Of a stretch of DNA of 64,000 bases, positions 1-9,458 are shown piece after piece. Made by a program: the position numbers and the translations under genes. Position 1 is the stretch's first letter, and every line of letters begins with the position of its first letter. Origin of the DNA: an uncultured Ectothiorhodospiraceae bacterium (lineage in GTDB: Bacteria; Pseudomonadota; Gammaproteobacteria; S012-40); contig CALZJE010000013.1 of assembly GCA_945787715.1 (NCBI GenBank), positions 1-64,000 of the forward strand, read 5' to 3'. The notes beneath the pieces are model-generated. The model was not told the DNA's origin. It did no database searches and saw only the letters and a program-made list of their open reading frames with translations.

Positions 1-310
1 CGATCAAGCAGTAGCTCTGTTTAATGTAATTTTTAACTTCATCCCAATCACTTATATTCTCAACGATCATATCAATCCAACCATATTTTCCCAGATGTCT
101 TGTGTATGAGAAACGATCATCGTATTCAATAATTTGCTCTGAATCAAAAATTTCAAGTTTGATACCAATGTATTTTTGACCACTCCCGTCAATTCCAAGA
201 CCGCAAAATAATTTTTTCCGCACACAATAATGTAGTCTCTTAGCTTTGTACTCTTCTGTCACTTCTGGCAACGATAGACAAATATTTCCTATTTTTTTGT
301 GGACATCCAT
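1..310 (-). CDS. MmcQ/YjbR-like (DUF419) protein, C-terminus cut by window edge
   Basis: An open frame runs from ATG at 310 to the left edge with no stop (103 codons seen). It contains CLSLPEVTEEYKAKRL near the start and YTRHLGKYGWIDM followed by a W-D-E-V-K-N-Y-I pattern and SYCLI near the edge. This is the layout of the MmcQ/YjbR family (CyaY-like fold, DNA-binding suspected, function unsettled), in which an N-terminal LPGV-type motif is followed by a conserved tryptophan strand and a final helix ending in SY. The 3' end lies outside the window. No clear ribosome-binding site precedes the ATG, so the start is provisional. Confidence 0.6.
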   Translation of the reverse strand, partial: MDVHKKIGNICLSLPEVTEEYKAKRLHYCVRKKLFCGLGIDGSGQKYIGIKLEIFDSEQIIEYDDRFSYTRHLGKYGWIDMIVENISDWDEVKNYIKQSYCLI

Positions 311-599
311 AGGGTTATTGTAGTGCTCTGAATGAAATATGCTGTAAGCTATAAAAAAAAGCGGTGTTTACCTACAATATAGTCAATAATTGTATTGGCG
401 AGTTTAGGGGATTGCATATGTTTTTCAGAAAAAATGTCTTGAAGTGGTATTGTATAAGGATTGTCCAATAACGATACATAACAAAGCCGATAAACTAGGG
501 CATTTTAAGACGAGGTTATATGTAAACAAGTTATTTTGGTAAAAAATATTATATATTGGAATTGTCAGAATAAGATTTTTATCAAAGCTGGAGAAGTAA

Positions 600-1145
600 G
601 TGAAAGCATCAGTTTACATTGCAACTACTGTTGATGGATTTATAGCAAGACCGAACGGGGAATTGGATTGGTTACCTGGTAGTGATGGCGTTGTAGACCC
701 TGAGCTGGGTGATGAAGATTTTGGCTTCAGTGAGTTTATGAACTCAATAGATGTTTTAGTGATGGGGAGAAATACATACGAACTCGTCATTTCCACTGGT
801 CAATGGGCTTATGGTAAAACCAAGGTTATTGTATTAAGCAGTACACTTAAGGAAATTTCTGAGATCGTCTCAAATACTGTTTGCTTACGGTCATGTACTC
901 CAATTGAGTTATATAATGAATTGAAAGAATCAGGCGCTCATCATTTGTATATTGATGGCGGCAAAACTATTCAAGGTTTTTTACGCGGTAATTTAATTAG
1001 TGAAATCACAATTACAAAAGTTCCTGTTCTTATCGGTGAAGGAATCCCGCTATTTGCAAATATACCCGAAGATATAAAATTGACTCACCTAAAAACTATT
1101 GCATACGAAAATGGGTTTGTTCAAAGTAAATATGAAGTAAACTGA
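600..1145 (+). CDS. Dihydrofolate reductase/RibD C-terminal family protein
   Basis: 181 residues, start GTG with GGAGA about 8 bases upstream. The N-terminus YIATTVDGFIARPNGELDWL, the central DVLVMGRNTYE (about residue 51) and the late LYIDGGKTIQGFL (about 116) are the three conserved segments of the RibD_C/DHFR-like fold, which binds NADPH. Proteins of this size (YwjB/YyaP type) are stand-alone reductases whose substrate is usually unknown; true folate reductase activity should not be assumed. The gene looks intact and stands alone, followed by a heptamer repeat array. Confidence 0.8.
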   Translation: MKASVYIATTVDGFIARPNGELDWLPGSDGVVDPELGDEDFGFSEFMNSIDVLVMGRNTYELVISTGQWAYGKTKVIVLSSTLKEISEIVSNTVCLRSCTPIELYNELKESGAHHLYIDGGKTIQGFLRGNLISEITITKVPVLIGEGIPLFANIPEDIKLTHLKTIAYENGFVQSKYEVN

Positions 1146-1178
1146 TGTAAAACGCTAGGCGTAATAATCATGATTCAT

Positions 1179-1248
1179 GAAACAAGAAACAAGAAACAAG
1201 AAACAAGAAACAAGAAACAAGAAACAAGAAACAAGAAACAAGAAACAA
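1179..1248 (+). repeat. Tandem heptanucleotide array, (GAAACAA) x 10
   Basis: Ten uninterrupted perfect copies of the 7-mer GAAACAA occupy 1179-1248, in the spacer between the DHFR-like gene and the DUF1059-like gene. The array ends 10 bases before the AAGGAG ribosome-binding site of the next gene, so changes in copy number would change the distance between that site and any upstream promoter. A second, shorter heptamer array of different sequence is at 14041. Confidence 0.97.
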
Positions 1249-1266
1249 TAAATTAAGGAGATAAAT

Positions 1267-1503
1267 ATGAAAACTATGAATTGTAAACAACTTGGTGGTG
1301 CGTGTGAAAAAGAATTTCAGGCTAACACCTTTGAAGAAATTGCAGAATTAAGTAAATTGCATGGTATGGAAATGTTTCAAAAAAAAGATGGAGCACATCT
1401 AGATGCAATGAATAAAATACAAGAACTAATGAAAAAACCAGAAGCAATGAAAGAGTGGTTTGAAAGTAAGAAAAAAGAGTTTGAGGCATTACCTGAAGAT
1501 TAA
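1267..1503 (+). CDS. DUF1059-like small protein
   Basis: 78 residues, start ATG preceded by a strong TAAGGAG site. MNCKQLGGACEKEF at the N-terminus, the FEEIAELSKLHGMEMF segment and the charged C-terminus resemble the DUF1059 family, short proteins with a CxxLG...C motif and no known function. Two cysteines (positions 6 and 13) could bind a metal or form a disulfide. No export signal. The gene is intact and single; the 7-mer array lies just upstream of its ribosome-binding site. Confidence 0.6.
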   Translation: MKTMNCKQLGGACEKEFQANTFEEIAELSKLHGMEMFQKKDGAHLDAMNKIQELMKKPEAMKEWFESKKKEFEALPED

Positions 1504-1537
1504 AAACACACACGGATGAACATTAAATCAATTCTGC

Positions 1538-1684
1538 ATGGAACACTTGAAGGCGGGGTCAGAAGACCCGGAGACCATCGTGAAAATTCTCAATCATTTA
1601 GCGTTACCAACGAGAGCGCCGCCAAGAAAGCCGGCTAACTATCACAGCTTCCTTGTGCCCCAGAGGGTATTCGATCCTATTTGA
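1538..1684 (+). pseudogene. C-terminal relic of an IS91-like transposase
   Basis: A 48-codon open stretch starting at an ATG reads EDPETIVKILNHLALPTR followed by APPRKPANY and then a TGA. The pattern E-x-P-E-x-I-x-K-I-L-x-H-L-x-L-P-T-R-A-P-P-R is typical of the extreme C-terminus of IS91-type (and related Y2) transposases. Nothing upstream encodes the catalytic part, so only the tail remains. No terminal repeats were recognised. The assignment rests on motif memory and not on a search. Confidence 0.5.
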
Positions 1685-2253
1685 TTCACCCAGATCCAGT
1701 GTCATTTCCTTGAATATGTCTGCTGACATACTCTCCCATAGAAAATTAACCAAGCCAAGTTGATGAATAATTAATCACCAATGGTGGAGAATCTATCATT
1801 CATCATGCCGCAATGGACAAGTATTCAACAGGGATGTCGTTTTTTTTCTGCTAGAGCCCGAAAAAATACTTTCGATTTCTGGTCAAGAGGTGTCTAATGT
1901 TTCATATACCCATATATGCGCAGAAATTCAGTATGAGACAGCCAATCTGCATCAGCATTTGATCGTCGCTGAGGGGGCAGCCAGAAATGTGTGATCAGAA
2001 GAAATATACTGCATATAAATATCTAAATTTATTCTCGTCACATAGTGATGATCCTTTTAAATCTATTTCATCGCCCTTAAGGTAGCGATTGTAATTGTTT
2101 GCCCCTACTGTTGAGAATAGAGCTGATATCAGGCGTAGACAGTCATTAGATGACCGTAGTGTCTAGCCTCATAATCTAGCTACTTTACTGTGTGATTAAG
2201 GCAAGAACCATAGGCTTTAATTAACTCTAAACGCAAAATCTACGAGTTCTATC
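1685..2253. other. Gene-poor spacer
   Basis: About 570 bases between the transposase tail and the PhnD-like gene. I see no open frame with a recognisable product, no RNA gene and no convincing hairpin terminator. Its origin as eroded mobile-element DNA is plausible but not shown. Confidence 0.5.
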
Positions 2254-2274
2254 ATGGATGATTTGGGGGTGTAT

Positions 2275-3165
2275 ATGGAAATATCTCAAACTAAACACAA
2301 CGGTGCTTTACATTTTTTTTTACTCATATTGATCTTGCCAGTCAGTTTATTGATTGGCCTGGCACAAGCCAGTGAATTATCCCCCGTGCGGTTTGGTGTC
2401 CTTTCGATCGCACAGCCAGCGCGTATCTTTGCGGAATGGACGCCATTTGTGAAATACCTTGAAATGAAGCTTGACCGCCCAGCGGTTATCGTAGTTCCGA
2501 AAGGTTTTGCTAAAATGAAACAGGCGGTAGCCAATAAAGAAGTAGATATTTTTTACATCAATTCTTATGTCTTTTATCGTTTGATGCAGGACGGACAAGC
2601 ATTGGCAGTTGGCCAAATGCAGAACATTGCTGGGAAAGTGGTGAGCCAGAGTGAGATTTTCGTTCGTACCGATAGCGGCATTGCCTCAGTTGGTGAACTT
2701 AAGGGCAAAAGCATAGCCTTTGTTAGCCTGATGGGAGCAGGCGGTTATCTTGCTCCACGTGCCTATCTCAAAAAACAGGGCGTGAATGTTTCCGAAGAAG
2801 TTGAGTCTATTTTCACTAATAATCTCTCAAGCTCACTACACCAGGTTCTATTGGGAACGGCAGATGCCGGAGCCATGTGTGGTGTTAACTATAGCCTTAT
2901 GGCCAAAAAGATTGATAGCGGTGAACTGAAGGTTGTTGGTGTGAGTGATGACTATCCTGAAAATGTAATTGCTGCCAGGCACGATTTGGAGCCAGCATTA
3001 ATTAAACGTCTTACTGATGTCATACTCAGCATGGCTCAAAACGAAAGAGGTAAACAACTACTTGATAATATGCACGATATGAAGATCCAGTCATTCGTTC
3101 CTTATCAGGAAAAAATAGAACAGATAACCCAGTCATTACTGGAGAGCGCAAACCTTGAGCCATAA
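2275..3165 (+). CDS. PhnD-type periplasmic substrate-binding protein
   Basis: 296 residues from the ATG at 2275, chosen over the ATG at 2254 because GGGGG lies 8-12 bases upstream. A hydrophobic signal peptide (about residues 13-34, ending LAQASEL) precedes a phosphate/phosphite/phosphonate-binding domain: PVRFGVLSIAQPAR, then FAKMKQAVANKEVDIFYIN, then SIAFVSLMGAGGYLAP, then GTADAGAMCGVNYSLM. No ABC permease or ATPase is nearby. The stop is 12 bases before a membrane-anchored PAS-GGDEF-EAL protein, so it more likely serves as a periplasmic ligand sensor for that protein than as a transporter component (inference). Confidence 0.85.
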   Translation: MEISQTKHNGALHFFLLILILPVSLLIGLAQASELSPVRFGVLSIAQPARIFAEWTPFVKYLEMKLDRPAVIVVPKGFAKMKQAVANKEVDIFYINSYVFYRLMQDGQALAVGQMQNIAGKVVSQSEIFVRTDSGIASVGELKGKSIAFVSLMGAGGYLAPRAYLKKQGVNVSEEVESIFTNNLSSSLHQVLLGTADAGAMCGVNYSLMAKKIDSGELKVVGVSDDYPENVIAARHDLEPALIKRLTDVILSMAQNERGKQLLDNMHDMKIQSFVPYQEKIEQITQSLLESANLEP

Positions 3166-3177
3166 CCTGGGTACCCT

Positions 3178-6100
3178 ATGAAGCTAATGCTCTTCCCACG
3201 TCTAGTGATCAGCCTGGGCATTATCTTATTTATTGCGCTTACTTTTTCTGGTTATTTACTGGTGACGGATTCAGAACAACGTTTTGAAAAGTCACAACGG
3301 AATGAAGCCAATACCCTGGTTCATTTTTTATCAGAGAGTAGCAAGGATGCCCTGGTAACCCAGGATTTTGAATCTCTCGAACGGTTTGTAGAATCAGTCG
3401 TTGATCATGAACCCTATAAATACGCCTACTTCGCAACGGCCAATGGTCAGATACTTGCGCATAGCGAGCCAGGAAAAGTCTCTCACTATACCGATCCAGT
3501 GGGTGAGCTTAGGGATTACCACAGTCGTATGCTCCTCACAGGAGGACAAGCCGTTACAGAGATCATTCACCCGGCACGTATAAATGAGCAGCATCTCGCC
3601 AACGCCCACGTAGGTTATGTTTACGATAATACGGCTTTTTTTCGCGAACAGGCGATAACCATAATCATGGTTCTGCTGTGTTCTCTTTTGTTAATGGGGA
3701 TCGTTTTATTTGCCATCACGCGTTATATTGTTAGCCCACTGAGGCAGCTTACCGCCGTGATCTCACGCTCATCACTCAACACGACTGAAAATATCAAACC
3801 ACATTTGTTAGGCCGTGGTGACGAGGTTGGACTATTAGCATATGCCTTTAACGAAATGCAATTAAGGCAACGTAATAGTTTTTCTGAGCAAAAAAAATCT
3901 CACGCTAGACTACAAGATAGTGAACACTATAACCGCATGTTGTTCGAGACCTCACCCATTGGGCTCGCATTATGCAACATGGATGGTAGGTTGGTGGATA
4001 TCAATCCGGCCTTTGCCAACATTATTGGTCGAAGTATTGAGGAAACAAAACAATTGAGTTACTGGGAAATCACACCTGACGATTATGCCGAGGACGAGCA
4101 GCGACAACTAGAGTGTCTCAATAGAACGGGCCGCTATGGCCCCTATGAAAAAGAATATCTACACAAGGATGGTCATCGGGTGCCGGTGAGGTTGGTAGGG
4201 CAGATTATCGAGCGCAATGGTGATAAATATACCTGGTCTGGCGTGGAAGATATCAGCGCGGAAAAAGAGTCAGAAAAGGAATTGACCGAGTTTCGTAGTG
4301 CCTTGGATGCCTCTGAAGATAATATTTTTCTGATTGACCCTGTCACGATGCGCTTTATTAATTTTAATAGATCGGCCACGTCGGCCTTGGGTTATGAACG
4401 AAGTGAACTGCTTGCAATGGGCCCTGAAGATATCCAGTCGAATGTTTCCAAGGAAGATTTACAGGATACCTTTTCTTTATTGATAAACGGTGAACAAGAT
4501 TTTGTTGACCTCGATACGCTGCATGCCCGTAAGGATGGGAGTAAATTCCCCGTTGAAGTACGTTTAAGCGCGTTACAGCTAGAAGATCAGGTCACCATTA
4601 TTGCCGTGGCTCGAGACGTAACCGAGCGTAAACACGTTGAAGAAAAGTTGGGGCAGTCTGCTGCGGTGGTACAAAATACAGCGGAAGGCATCATCATAAC
4701 GGATAAAGACAGTAGGATTATTTCCGTCAACCCGGCCTTTACTGAGATCACCGGTTATACTGAGGATGAGGCCATTGGCAAAACGCCGCGTATTCTCAAG
4801 TCCAGAAAACATGATCGTGAGTTTTATGCTGAGATGTGGAATCAGATTATCACGACAGGGCGATGGCAGGGTGAGTTGTGGGATAGAAAAAAGAGTGGAG
4901 CGGTGTTTCCTTCTTGGACAACAATCAGTGCCGTTGTCAATGACGATGATCAAGTCACTAATTATGTTGGCGTGTTTTCGGATATTTCTTCGCTTAAGCA
5001 GTCTGAAGACAAACTCGATTTTCTTGCCTACCATGATCCTTTAACCAATTTACCAAACCGCTTGTTGTTGTCTGATCGCCTAGATCATACAATACGCATG
5101 GCAAAACGTAATAACACGATGTTGGGTGTGTTATTTCTGGATTTAGATCGCTTTAAAAACGTCAATGATAGCCTCGGTCATTCGGTGGGTGATAAATTAT
5201 TGGAGCAAGTGGCTATACGCCTTCAAGATGCTGTTCGTCAAGAAGATACAGTGGCCCGTTTGGGCGGAGACGAATTTGTTGTGTTGATTGAAGGTATTAC
5301 CCATGCCAGCGATATTGTTGGATTGGCGAATAAATTACTATCCTCATTCAATGGCTCTTTTTATCTAAATGGCCATACGCTCTTTGTCACTCCAAGCATT
5401 GGTGCCAGTGTTTATCCTCAAGATGGTTCTGATTCTGAAACTTTAATTCGTAATGCCGATACGGCCATGTATCGCGCCAAGGATATGGGCAGAAATAACT
5501 GTTACTCGTATTCTTCAGAATTGACCGAAGAGGCAATGGAACGCCTGACCCTGGAAAGTGCTTTACGTAATGCACTCAAGCGCGATGAATTTGAGTTGAA
5601 CTATCAACCACAGTTTGAACTAGCATCCAATAGACTGCTGGGAGTAGAGGCATTGATCAGATGGAATCACCCAAAGCGTGGTCAAATAATGCCAGATCGT
5701 TTCATTGCAGTGTCTGAAGAGTCAGGGTTGATTGTTGAAATAGGGTTGTGGGTGCTTAGAACAGCCTGTGAACAGATGCAGGCATGGCAGCAACAAGGTC
5801 TGGCACTTAATGTCATGGCGGTGAATGTGTCTGGGGTGCAGTTTCAACGTGGCGATATCGTCGATACGGTAGCGTCGGTGCTATCTGCATCAGGCCTGCC
5901 CCCGCGATGTCTGGAACTTGAGATAACAGAAAGTATTATTCTTAAACGACCTGAGCATGCTATTCACGCCTTGCATAAACTTAAGCAACTGGGTGTCAGT
6001 ATTTCTATAGATGATTTTGGCACCGGTTACTCCTCACTTAGCCAGCTTAAACACTTACCTGTCGACAAGTTGAAGATTGATCAGTCGTTTGTGCGCGATA

Positions 6101-6321
6101 TCCCAAATGATATAGATGATGAAGCAATCGCCTGTGCAGTAATTGCCTTAGGCCAAAGCATGAAGCTAAAAGTCATTGCAGAGGGGATTGAAACAGAGGC
6201 GCAGCGTGAGTTTTTAATATCACAGGGCTGCGAAGAGGGGCAGGGTTATTTATATAGTCGCCCAGTGTCAGTCGCCAGAATCGAGAAGCAGATATTGGCG
6301 GGGGATTTAATGTGTACATAG
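3178..6321 (+). CDS. HAMP-PAS-PAS-PAS-GGDEF-EAL c-di-GMP enzyme
   Basis: 1047 residues. Order: TM1 (about 8-28), periplasmic domain of about 130 residues, TM2 (about 160-182), HAMP (183-236), three PAS domains (about 251-365, 370-495, 497-620), GGDEF and EAL. RLGGDEF at 696-700 is intact and is preceded by an RxxD (RQED) five residues upstream, the usual product-inhibition site. The EAL domain keeps E-A-L at 824-826, the LEITES, DDFGTGYSSL, KIDQSF and EGIET motifs, so both cyclase and phosphodiesterase sites look functional. It follows the PhnD-like protein at 12 bases and probably reads its ligand state in the periplasm. Confidence 0.93.
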   Translation: MKLMLFPRLVISLGIILFIALTFSGYLLVTDSEQRFEKSQRNEANTLVHFLSESSKDALVTQDFESLERFVESVVDHEPYKYAYFATANGQILAHSEPGKVSHYTDPVGELRDYHSRMLLTGGQAVTEIIHPARINEQHLANAHVGYVYDNTAFFREQAITIIMVLLCSLLLMGIVLFAITRYIVSPLRQLTAVISRSSLNTTENIKPHLLGRGDEVGLLAYAFNEMQLRQRNSFSEQKKSHARLQDSEHYNRMLFETSPIGLALCNMDGRLVDINPAFANIIGRSIEETKQLSYWEITPDDYAEDEQRQLECLNRTGRYGPYEKEYLHKDGHRVPVRLVGQIIERNGDKYTWSGVEDISAEKESEKELTEFRSALDASEDNIFLIDPVTMRFINFNRSATSALGYERSELLAMGPEDIQSNVSKEDLQDTFSLLINGEQDFVDLDTLHARKDGSKFPVEVRLSALQLEDQVTIIAVARDVTERKHVEEKLGQSAAVVQNTAEGIIITDKDSRIISVNPAFTEITGYTEDEAIGKTPRILKSRKHDREFYAEMWNQIITTGRWQGELWDRKKSGAVFPSWTTISAVVNDDDQVTNYVGVFSDISSLKQSEDKLDFLAYHDPLTNLPNRLLLSDRLDHTIRMAKRNNTMLGVLFLDLDRFKNVNDSLGHSVGDKLLEQVAIRLQDAVRQEDTVARLGGDEFVVLIEGITHASDIVGLANKLLSSFNGSFYLNGHTLFVTPSIGASVYPQDGSDSETLIRNADTAMYRAKDMGRNNCYSYSSELTEEAMERLTLESALRNALKRDEFELNYQPQFELASNRLLGVEALIRWNHPKRGQIMPDRFIAVSEESGLIVEIGLWVLRTACEQMQAWQQQGLALNVMAVNVSGVQFQRGDIVDTVASVLSASGLPPRCLELEITESIILKRPEHAIHALHKLKQLGVSISIDDFGTGYSSLSQLKHLPVDKLKIDQSFVRDIPNDIDDEAIACAVIALGQSMKLKVIAEGIETEAQREFLISQGCEEGQGYLYSRPVSVARIEKQILAGDLMCT

Positions 6322-6455
6322 CGAAGCATCCGCTGTAGGTTGTTTTTTTTATGTTCTATAGGTGATGCTTTTCCCTCTATTTATATGGTCGCTGAAGTGG
6401 CCTAATGAACCCTGACACCGAGTTAAGAGTATAAACTATCTTGACGAGGTGAGAG

Positions 6456-6605
6456 ATGACAACAGTAAAGAGAACGAGACGAAAATATACAGCTGATTTC
6501 AAGCGTGATGCGGTGGCACTGGTGACTGAGCTAGGATACAAGCCATCAGAAGCCGGTCGCAGCCTCAGAATCAAGAAGTCTTTAGAGAGTGATGAAAGCA
6601 GTTAA
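6456..6605 (+). pseudogene. IS3-family OrfA transposase, N-terminal fragment
   Basis: 49 codons: MTTVKRTRRKYTADFKRDAV, then ALVTELGYKPSEAGRSL, then a short unrelated tail and TAA. This is the helix-turn-helix start of an IS3/IS911-type OrfA, normally about 90-100 residues and followed by a frameshifted OrfB, which is absent. The sequence just upstream (about 6405-6440, with CCTGACACCGAG) may be the element's left end. The fragment is followed directly by a cupin relic, so the insertion or a later deletion probably destroyed that gene. Confidence 0.8.
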
Positions 6606-6672
6606 GTTATGCTTTCCCAACTCGGGTAGTTTATGTTTTCATGCATAGGCAAGCTAATCGAGTTTTTTGTAA

Positions 6673-6891
6673 GGAACCTCTGATTCCCCCATTGCCAAAG
6701 TCCATGATTACCTCGAAGAGATTTTTATAGTGAAGGGTAGATTATATGATGCTGCTTTCAAAAAGTGGCTGATATCGGGTGATTATGCCAGCAGACCGCC
6801 AGGAGAGGTGCATGGTCCGTTTACCACTGATGGTGAATGTATTGTTTTGGAAATATCTTATCCCAGTCAAGCTAATACAAGGCCAAGCTAA
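6673..6891 (+). pseudogene. Cupin-domain protein relic (ChrR-like), C-terminal part
   Basis: A 72-codon open stretch after an in-frame TAA, with no start codon. It reads HDYLEEIFIVKGRLYDAAF, then LISGDYASRPPGEVHGPF, then CIVLEISYPSQ. The E-x-x-x-V-x-G...G-x-Y-x-x-x-P-P-G-x-x-H-G-P pattern is the second half of a cupin barrel as in ChrR-like anti-sigma or quercetinase-type proteins, including the metal-binding histidine. The N-terminal half is missing, replaced by the IS3 fragment 67 bases upstream. Confidence 0.65.
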
Positions 6892-6926
6892 AGCTAGTCA
6901 AGATAATAAATGGAGGACCATGAGTA

Positions 6927-7103
6927 TCAATTCTTGGGTATATAGATCAGTTTAGCCATGTCGATTCCATAGCCTTGAGCGTAGTCCACGCCAATTTCTT
7001 GTAATACTGATAGTATCTCATCATTCTCCACAAATTCTGCGATGGTCTCCATTCCCATGATGTGGGCAATACGCGTAATTATTTCAGGTTGGATTAGGGG
7101 TGT
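6927..7103 (-). pseudogene. EAL-domain relic, C-terminal end
   Basis: Read on the minus strand, an open stretch ending in TGA (6929-6927) encodes ITRIAHIMGMETIAEFVEND, then ILSVLQEIGVDYAQGYGI and a short tail. This matches the last part of EAL phosphodiesterase domains (G-x-x-T-I-A-E-x-V-E ... G-V-D-Y-A-Q-G-Y-x-I). The frame runs into an imperfect palindrome at 7104-7157 and no EAL motif or start codon remains. A GGDEF relic lies on the opposite strand immediately beyond the palindrome. Confidence 0.75.
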
Positions 7104-7157
7104 CGTGCCTGCATTACTGCATATATGACTTTCTTTAAATGCAATAGTGCAGGCACG
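7104..7157. repeat. Inverted repeat, 19-bp arms, at a rearrangement junction
   Basis: Arms 7104-7122 and 7139-7157 are complementary at 17 of 19 positions plus one G.T pair, with a 16-base spacer. The repeat separates the minus-strand EAL relic from the plus-strand GGDEF relic. Both arms contain GCAGGCACGA, so they may be two diverged copies of one ancestral segment placed head to head. Confidence 0.85.
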
Positions 7158-7183
7158 AGGCCATTACTTACTCTGAAAAAACA

Positions 7184-7447
7184 ATGAGTTACCTCGCAGA
7201 TAAATGTATCGACAAGACCGTTATACCCTTTAATGTATCTGGCCAGGAGATAATAATCACCACAAGCATTGGCATCGCCATTCAGGACGAAAATACAGAC
7301 AGCGCAGAGAGTCTCATGGAAAATGCGATTACTGCCATGCACAAGGCTAAGGAGAAAGGCCGTAACAGTTATTTATTCGAAGAGTTGGATCTGATGAGTG
7401 TTATGAAGATATATTCTAAATTATTTTCTGTTGTTGCCGAAATATAA
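7184..7447 (+). pseudogene. GGDEF-domain relic, C-terminal half
   Basis: 87 codons from an internal ATG; the frame is open upstream to about 7160. The text PFNVSGQEIIITTSIGIAIQ followed by SAESLMENAITAMHKAKEKG and RNSY is the last third of a diguanylate cyclase domain (S-I-G-I-A, then A-x-x-A-M-x-x-A-K-x-x-G-R-N). The GG[DE]EF active site is missing, so no cyclase activity is possible. With the EAL relic in inverted orientation next door, this is probably what remains of one broken GGDEF-EAL gene. Confidence 0.75.
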
Positions 7448-7529
7448 AGGAATATGACATTTTTTATAAAATACAATTGGTTTTTCTGTAGTTAATAATT
7501 TAATTCTTTGCTTATTGGGAATATTCAAT

Positions 7530-9227
7530 ATGTACCTATCTAAACTAGCATCATTGTCGATCAAATCTAAACTCAATACGCTCAACATTTCGTTAATTCT
7601 TGTTCTTGTTGGCTGTATGACTTTTGCCCTATATAAGATGAACAGCATAGGGGAAGAGTTAGTTCAGATCGCAGAGAATGATATTCCGATGATGACTGTT
7701 GTGACTGATATTACAATAAACCAACTTGAGCAGGCTATCAGTTTTGAACATGCGCTGCGTTACGGTGGAAGATTGAAGGAAGAAGCGGATAGCAGTCAGC
7801 GCTTTGATGAAGCAGTTAATAGTTATATAAGTTTGAATAACCTGGTTGAAGAAAAAATTCGCCAAGGTGAAAAACTAGCCGAACACGGGCTTGCCGAAGC
7901 TCATACTGATGAAGAGCTAGCTGCGTTCAAACATGTAAATGACATACTTAAAAAAGTTGAAAAAGAGCACGCTGATTATGTTGATCATGCAATGCAGGTA
8001 TTCAAATTGCTACGAGAAGGCAGTAACCGGGAAGCTTTAGTTGCCGCAGATAAAGTGGTAATTGAAGAAGCGAACATAGATCACGAACTGGAAAATTTGA
8101 TGCATGAACTCTCCGAGTTTGTCGAGAAAGCAGCTTTAAAAGCTGAACATGATGAAAAATCAGCTTTCAATATATTGGTCGTTGTTACCATGGTTGCTGC
8201 AATTCTCGCTTTTCTAGTATCTTTTTTCGTCACACGAGCTATCACTAACGGTGTATCGGGTGCGATTAAATCAGCGAGAATTATCGCCAGTGGTGATCTC
8301 ACACATGAAATTCAAGTTAAGCATCGGGATGATATTGGTGATTTAGAAAATGCCCTAGAGGCTATGCGCAATAATTTGCGAAATATGGCTTCCGAAATGA
8401 ATAATTCATCTCACGAACTTTCCAGTGCAGCTACTGAGCTCTCTGTAGCTACTGAACAGACTAACCAAAGCATCAGTGAACAAATGTCACAAGTAGAGCA
8501 GGTTGCGACAGCAATTAGTGAAATGTCGGCTACTGTAACGGAAGTTGCAAAAAATGCTTCATCTACCGCCGACGCAGCGAATAAAGCGAATACAGATGCT
8601 GAGGAAGGACAAAATGTTGTACAAGGTACCATTGATTCTATCCAAGCACTTGCACTAGGTGTCGAAAATGCTGCTGCCGCAATAGAGCAGGTTGGTAATG
8701 ACAGTGATTCAATCGGTAAAGTGGTAGATGTGATTAAGGAGATTGCTGAACAAACTAACTTGTTAGCGCTAAATGCTGCTATAGAAGCAGCACGCGCAGG
8801 TGAACAAGGTCGAGGCTTTGCGGTCGTGGCGGATGAAGTAAGAACTCTGGCTCAGCGTACCCAGGAATCCACCACTGAGATTGAAAGCATGATTAGCATT
8901 TTACAATCTGGAGCTAAAAATGCTGTTGTTGTTATGACACAAGGACGTGAGCAGGTCCAAGAAAGTGTTGAGCAAGCTATAAAAGCTGGTTCCTCCCTGG
9001 AAGGGATCACACATGCGGTTACTATTATTAATGATATGAATACTCAAATCGCTAGCGCAGCTGAAGAGCAGAGTAGCGTTTCGGAGGAAATAAATAGAAA
9101 TATCATTGCTCTTAATCAGATGTCTTTACAAAATTCTGAAGCAGTTAATGAAACTACTACCGCAACAGAAAATGTTTCGCAAATGGCTGTACAACTACAA
9201 GATGTAATTAACCAATTTAAAATTTAG
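7530..9227 (+). CDS. Methyl-accepting chemotaxis protein
   Basis: 565 residues from the ATG at 7530 (an in-frame TTG 15 bases upstream is less likely). TM1 about residues 20-40, a periplasmic helical domain of the 4HB type (about 41-207), TM2 about 208-230, HAMP, then a long coiled-coil signalling domain. The hairpin tip [20 protein letters not shown] and [16 protein letters not shown] (about 404-440) is the conserved CheA/CheW contact region. No C-terminal CheR-binding pentapeptide is seen: it ends in VINQFKI. Its ligand is unknown. No che genes lie in the window. Confidence 0.93.
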   Translation: MYLSKLASLSIKSKLNTLNISLILVLVGCMTFALYKMNSIGEELVQIAENDIPMMTVVTDITINQLEQAISFEHALRYGGRLKEEADSSQRFDEAVNSYISLNNLVEEKIRQGEKLAEHGLAEAHTDEELAAFKHVNDILKKVEKEHADYVDHAMQVFKLLREGSNREALVAADKVVIEEANIDHELENLMHELSEFVEKAALKAEHDEKSAFNILVVVTMVAAILAFLVSFFVTRAITNGVSGAIKSARIIASGDLTHEIQVKHRDDIGDLENALEAMRNNLRNMASEMNNSSHELSSAATELSVATEQTNQSISEQMSQVEQVATAISEMSATVTEVAKNASSTADAANKANTDAEEGQNVVQGTIDSIQALALGVENAAAAIEQVGNDSDSIGKVVDVIKEIAEQTNLLALNAAIEAARAGEQGRGFAVVADEVRTLAQRTQESTTEIESMISILQSGAKNAVVVMTQGREQVQESVEQAIKAGSSLEGITHAVTIINDMNTQIASAAEEQSSVSEEINRNIIALNQMSLQNSEAVNETTTATENVSQMAVQLQDVINQFKI

Positions 9228-9458
9228 ACAAAATACAATTAGCTTTATTCGGTGAATTTTTTAGAGGTGAAAAGTCTTACGAAAAAAGCGAAGGTCTATG
9301 CGCAAAACAAGATCCCAATTCGTGCGAGATAGGGTCTACCGGCAATGACAGTGTGACGACGATGAGATAAATCGAGCGACTTTGCGGTTTTTCGGTCAAG
9401 TATAAAATAGGTCACAGAATCAGTTGCCAGGCACTTCAAGGTTGATTCCAAAAACATA

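Noticed and set aside
1171-1255. CRISPR array
   Set aside because: The unit is 7 bases with no spacers, so it is a simple tandem repeat. No CRISPR array or cas gene was seen anywhere in the window.
2078-2096. CCTTAAGGTAGCGA-like word resembling a conserved 23S rRNA segment
   Set aside because: Only about a dozen bases match (bacterial 23S has CCTAAGGTAGCGAA); flanking bases do not continue the rRNA sequence.
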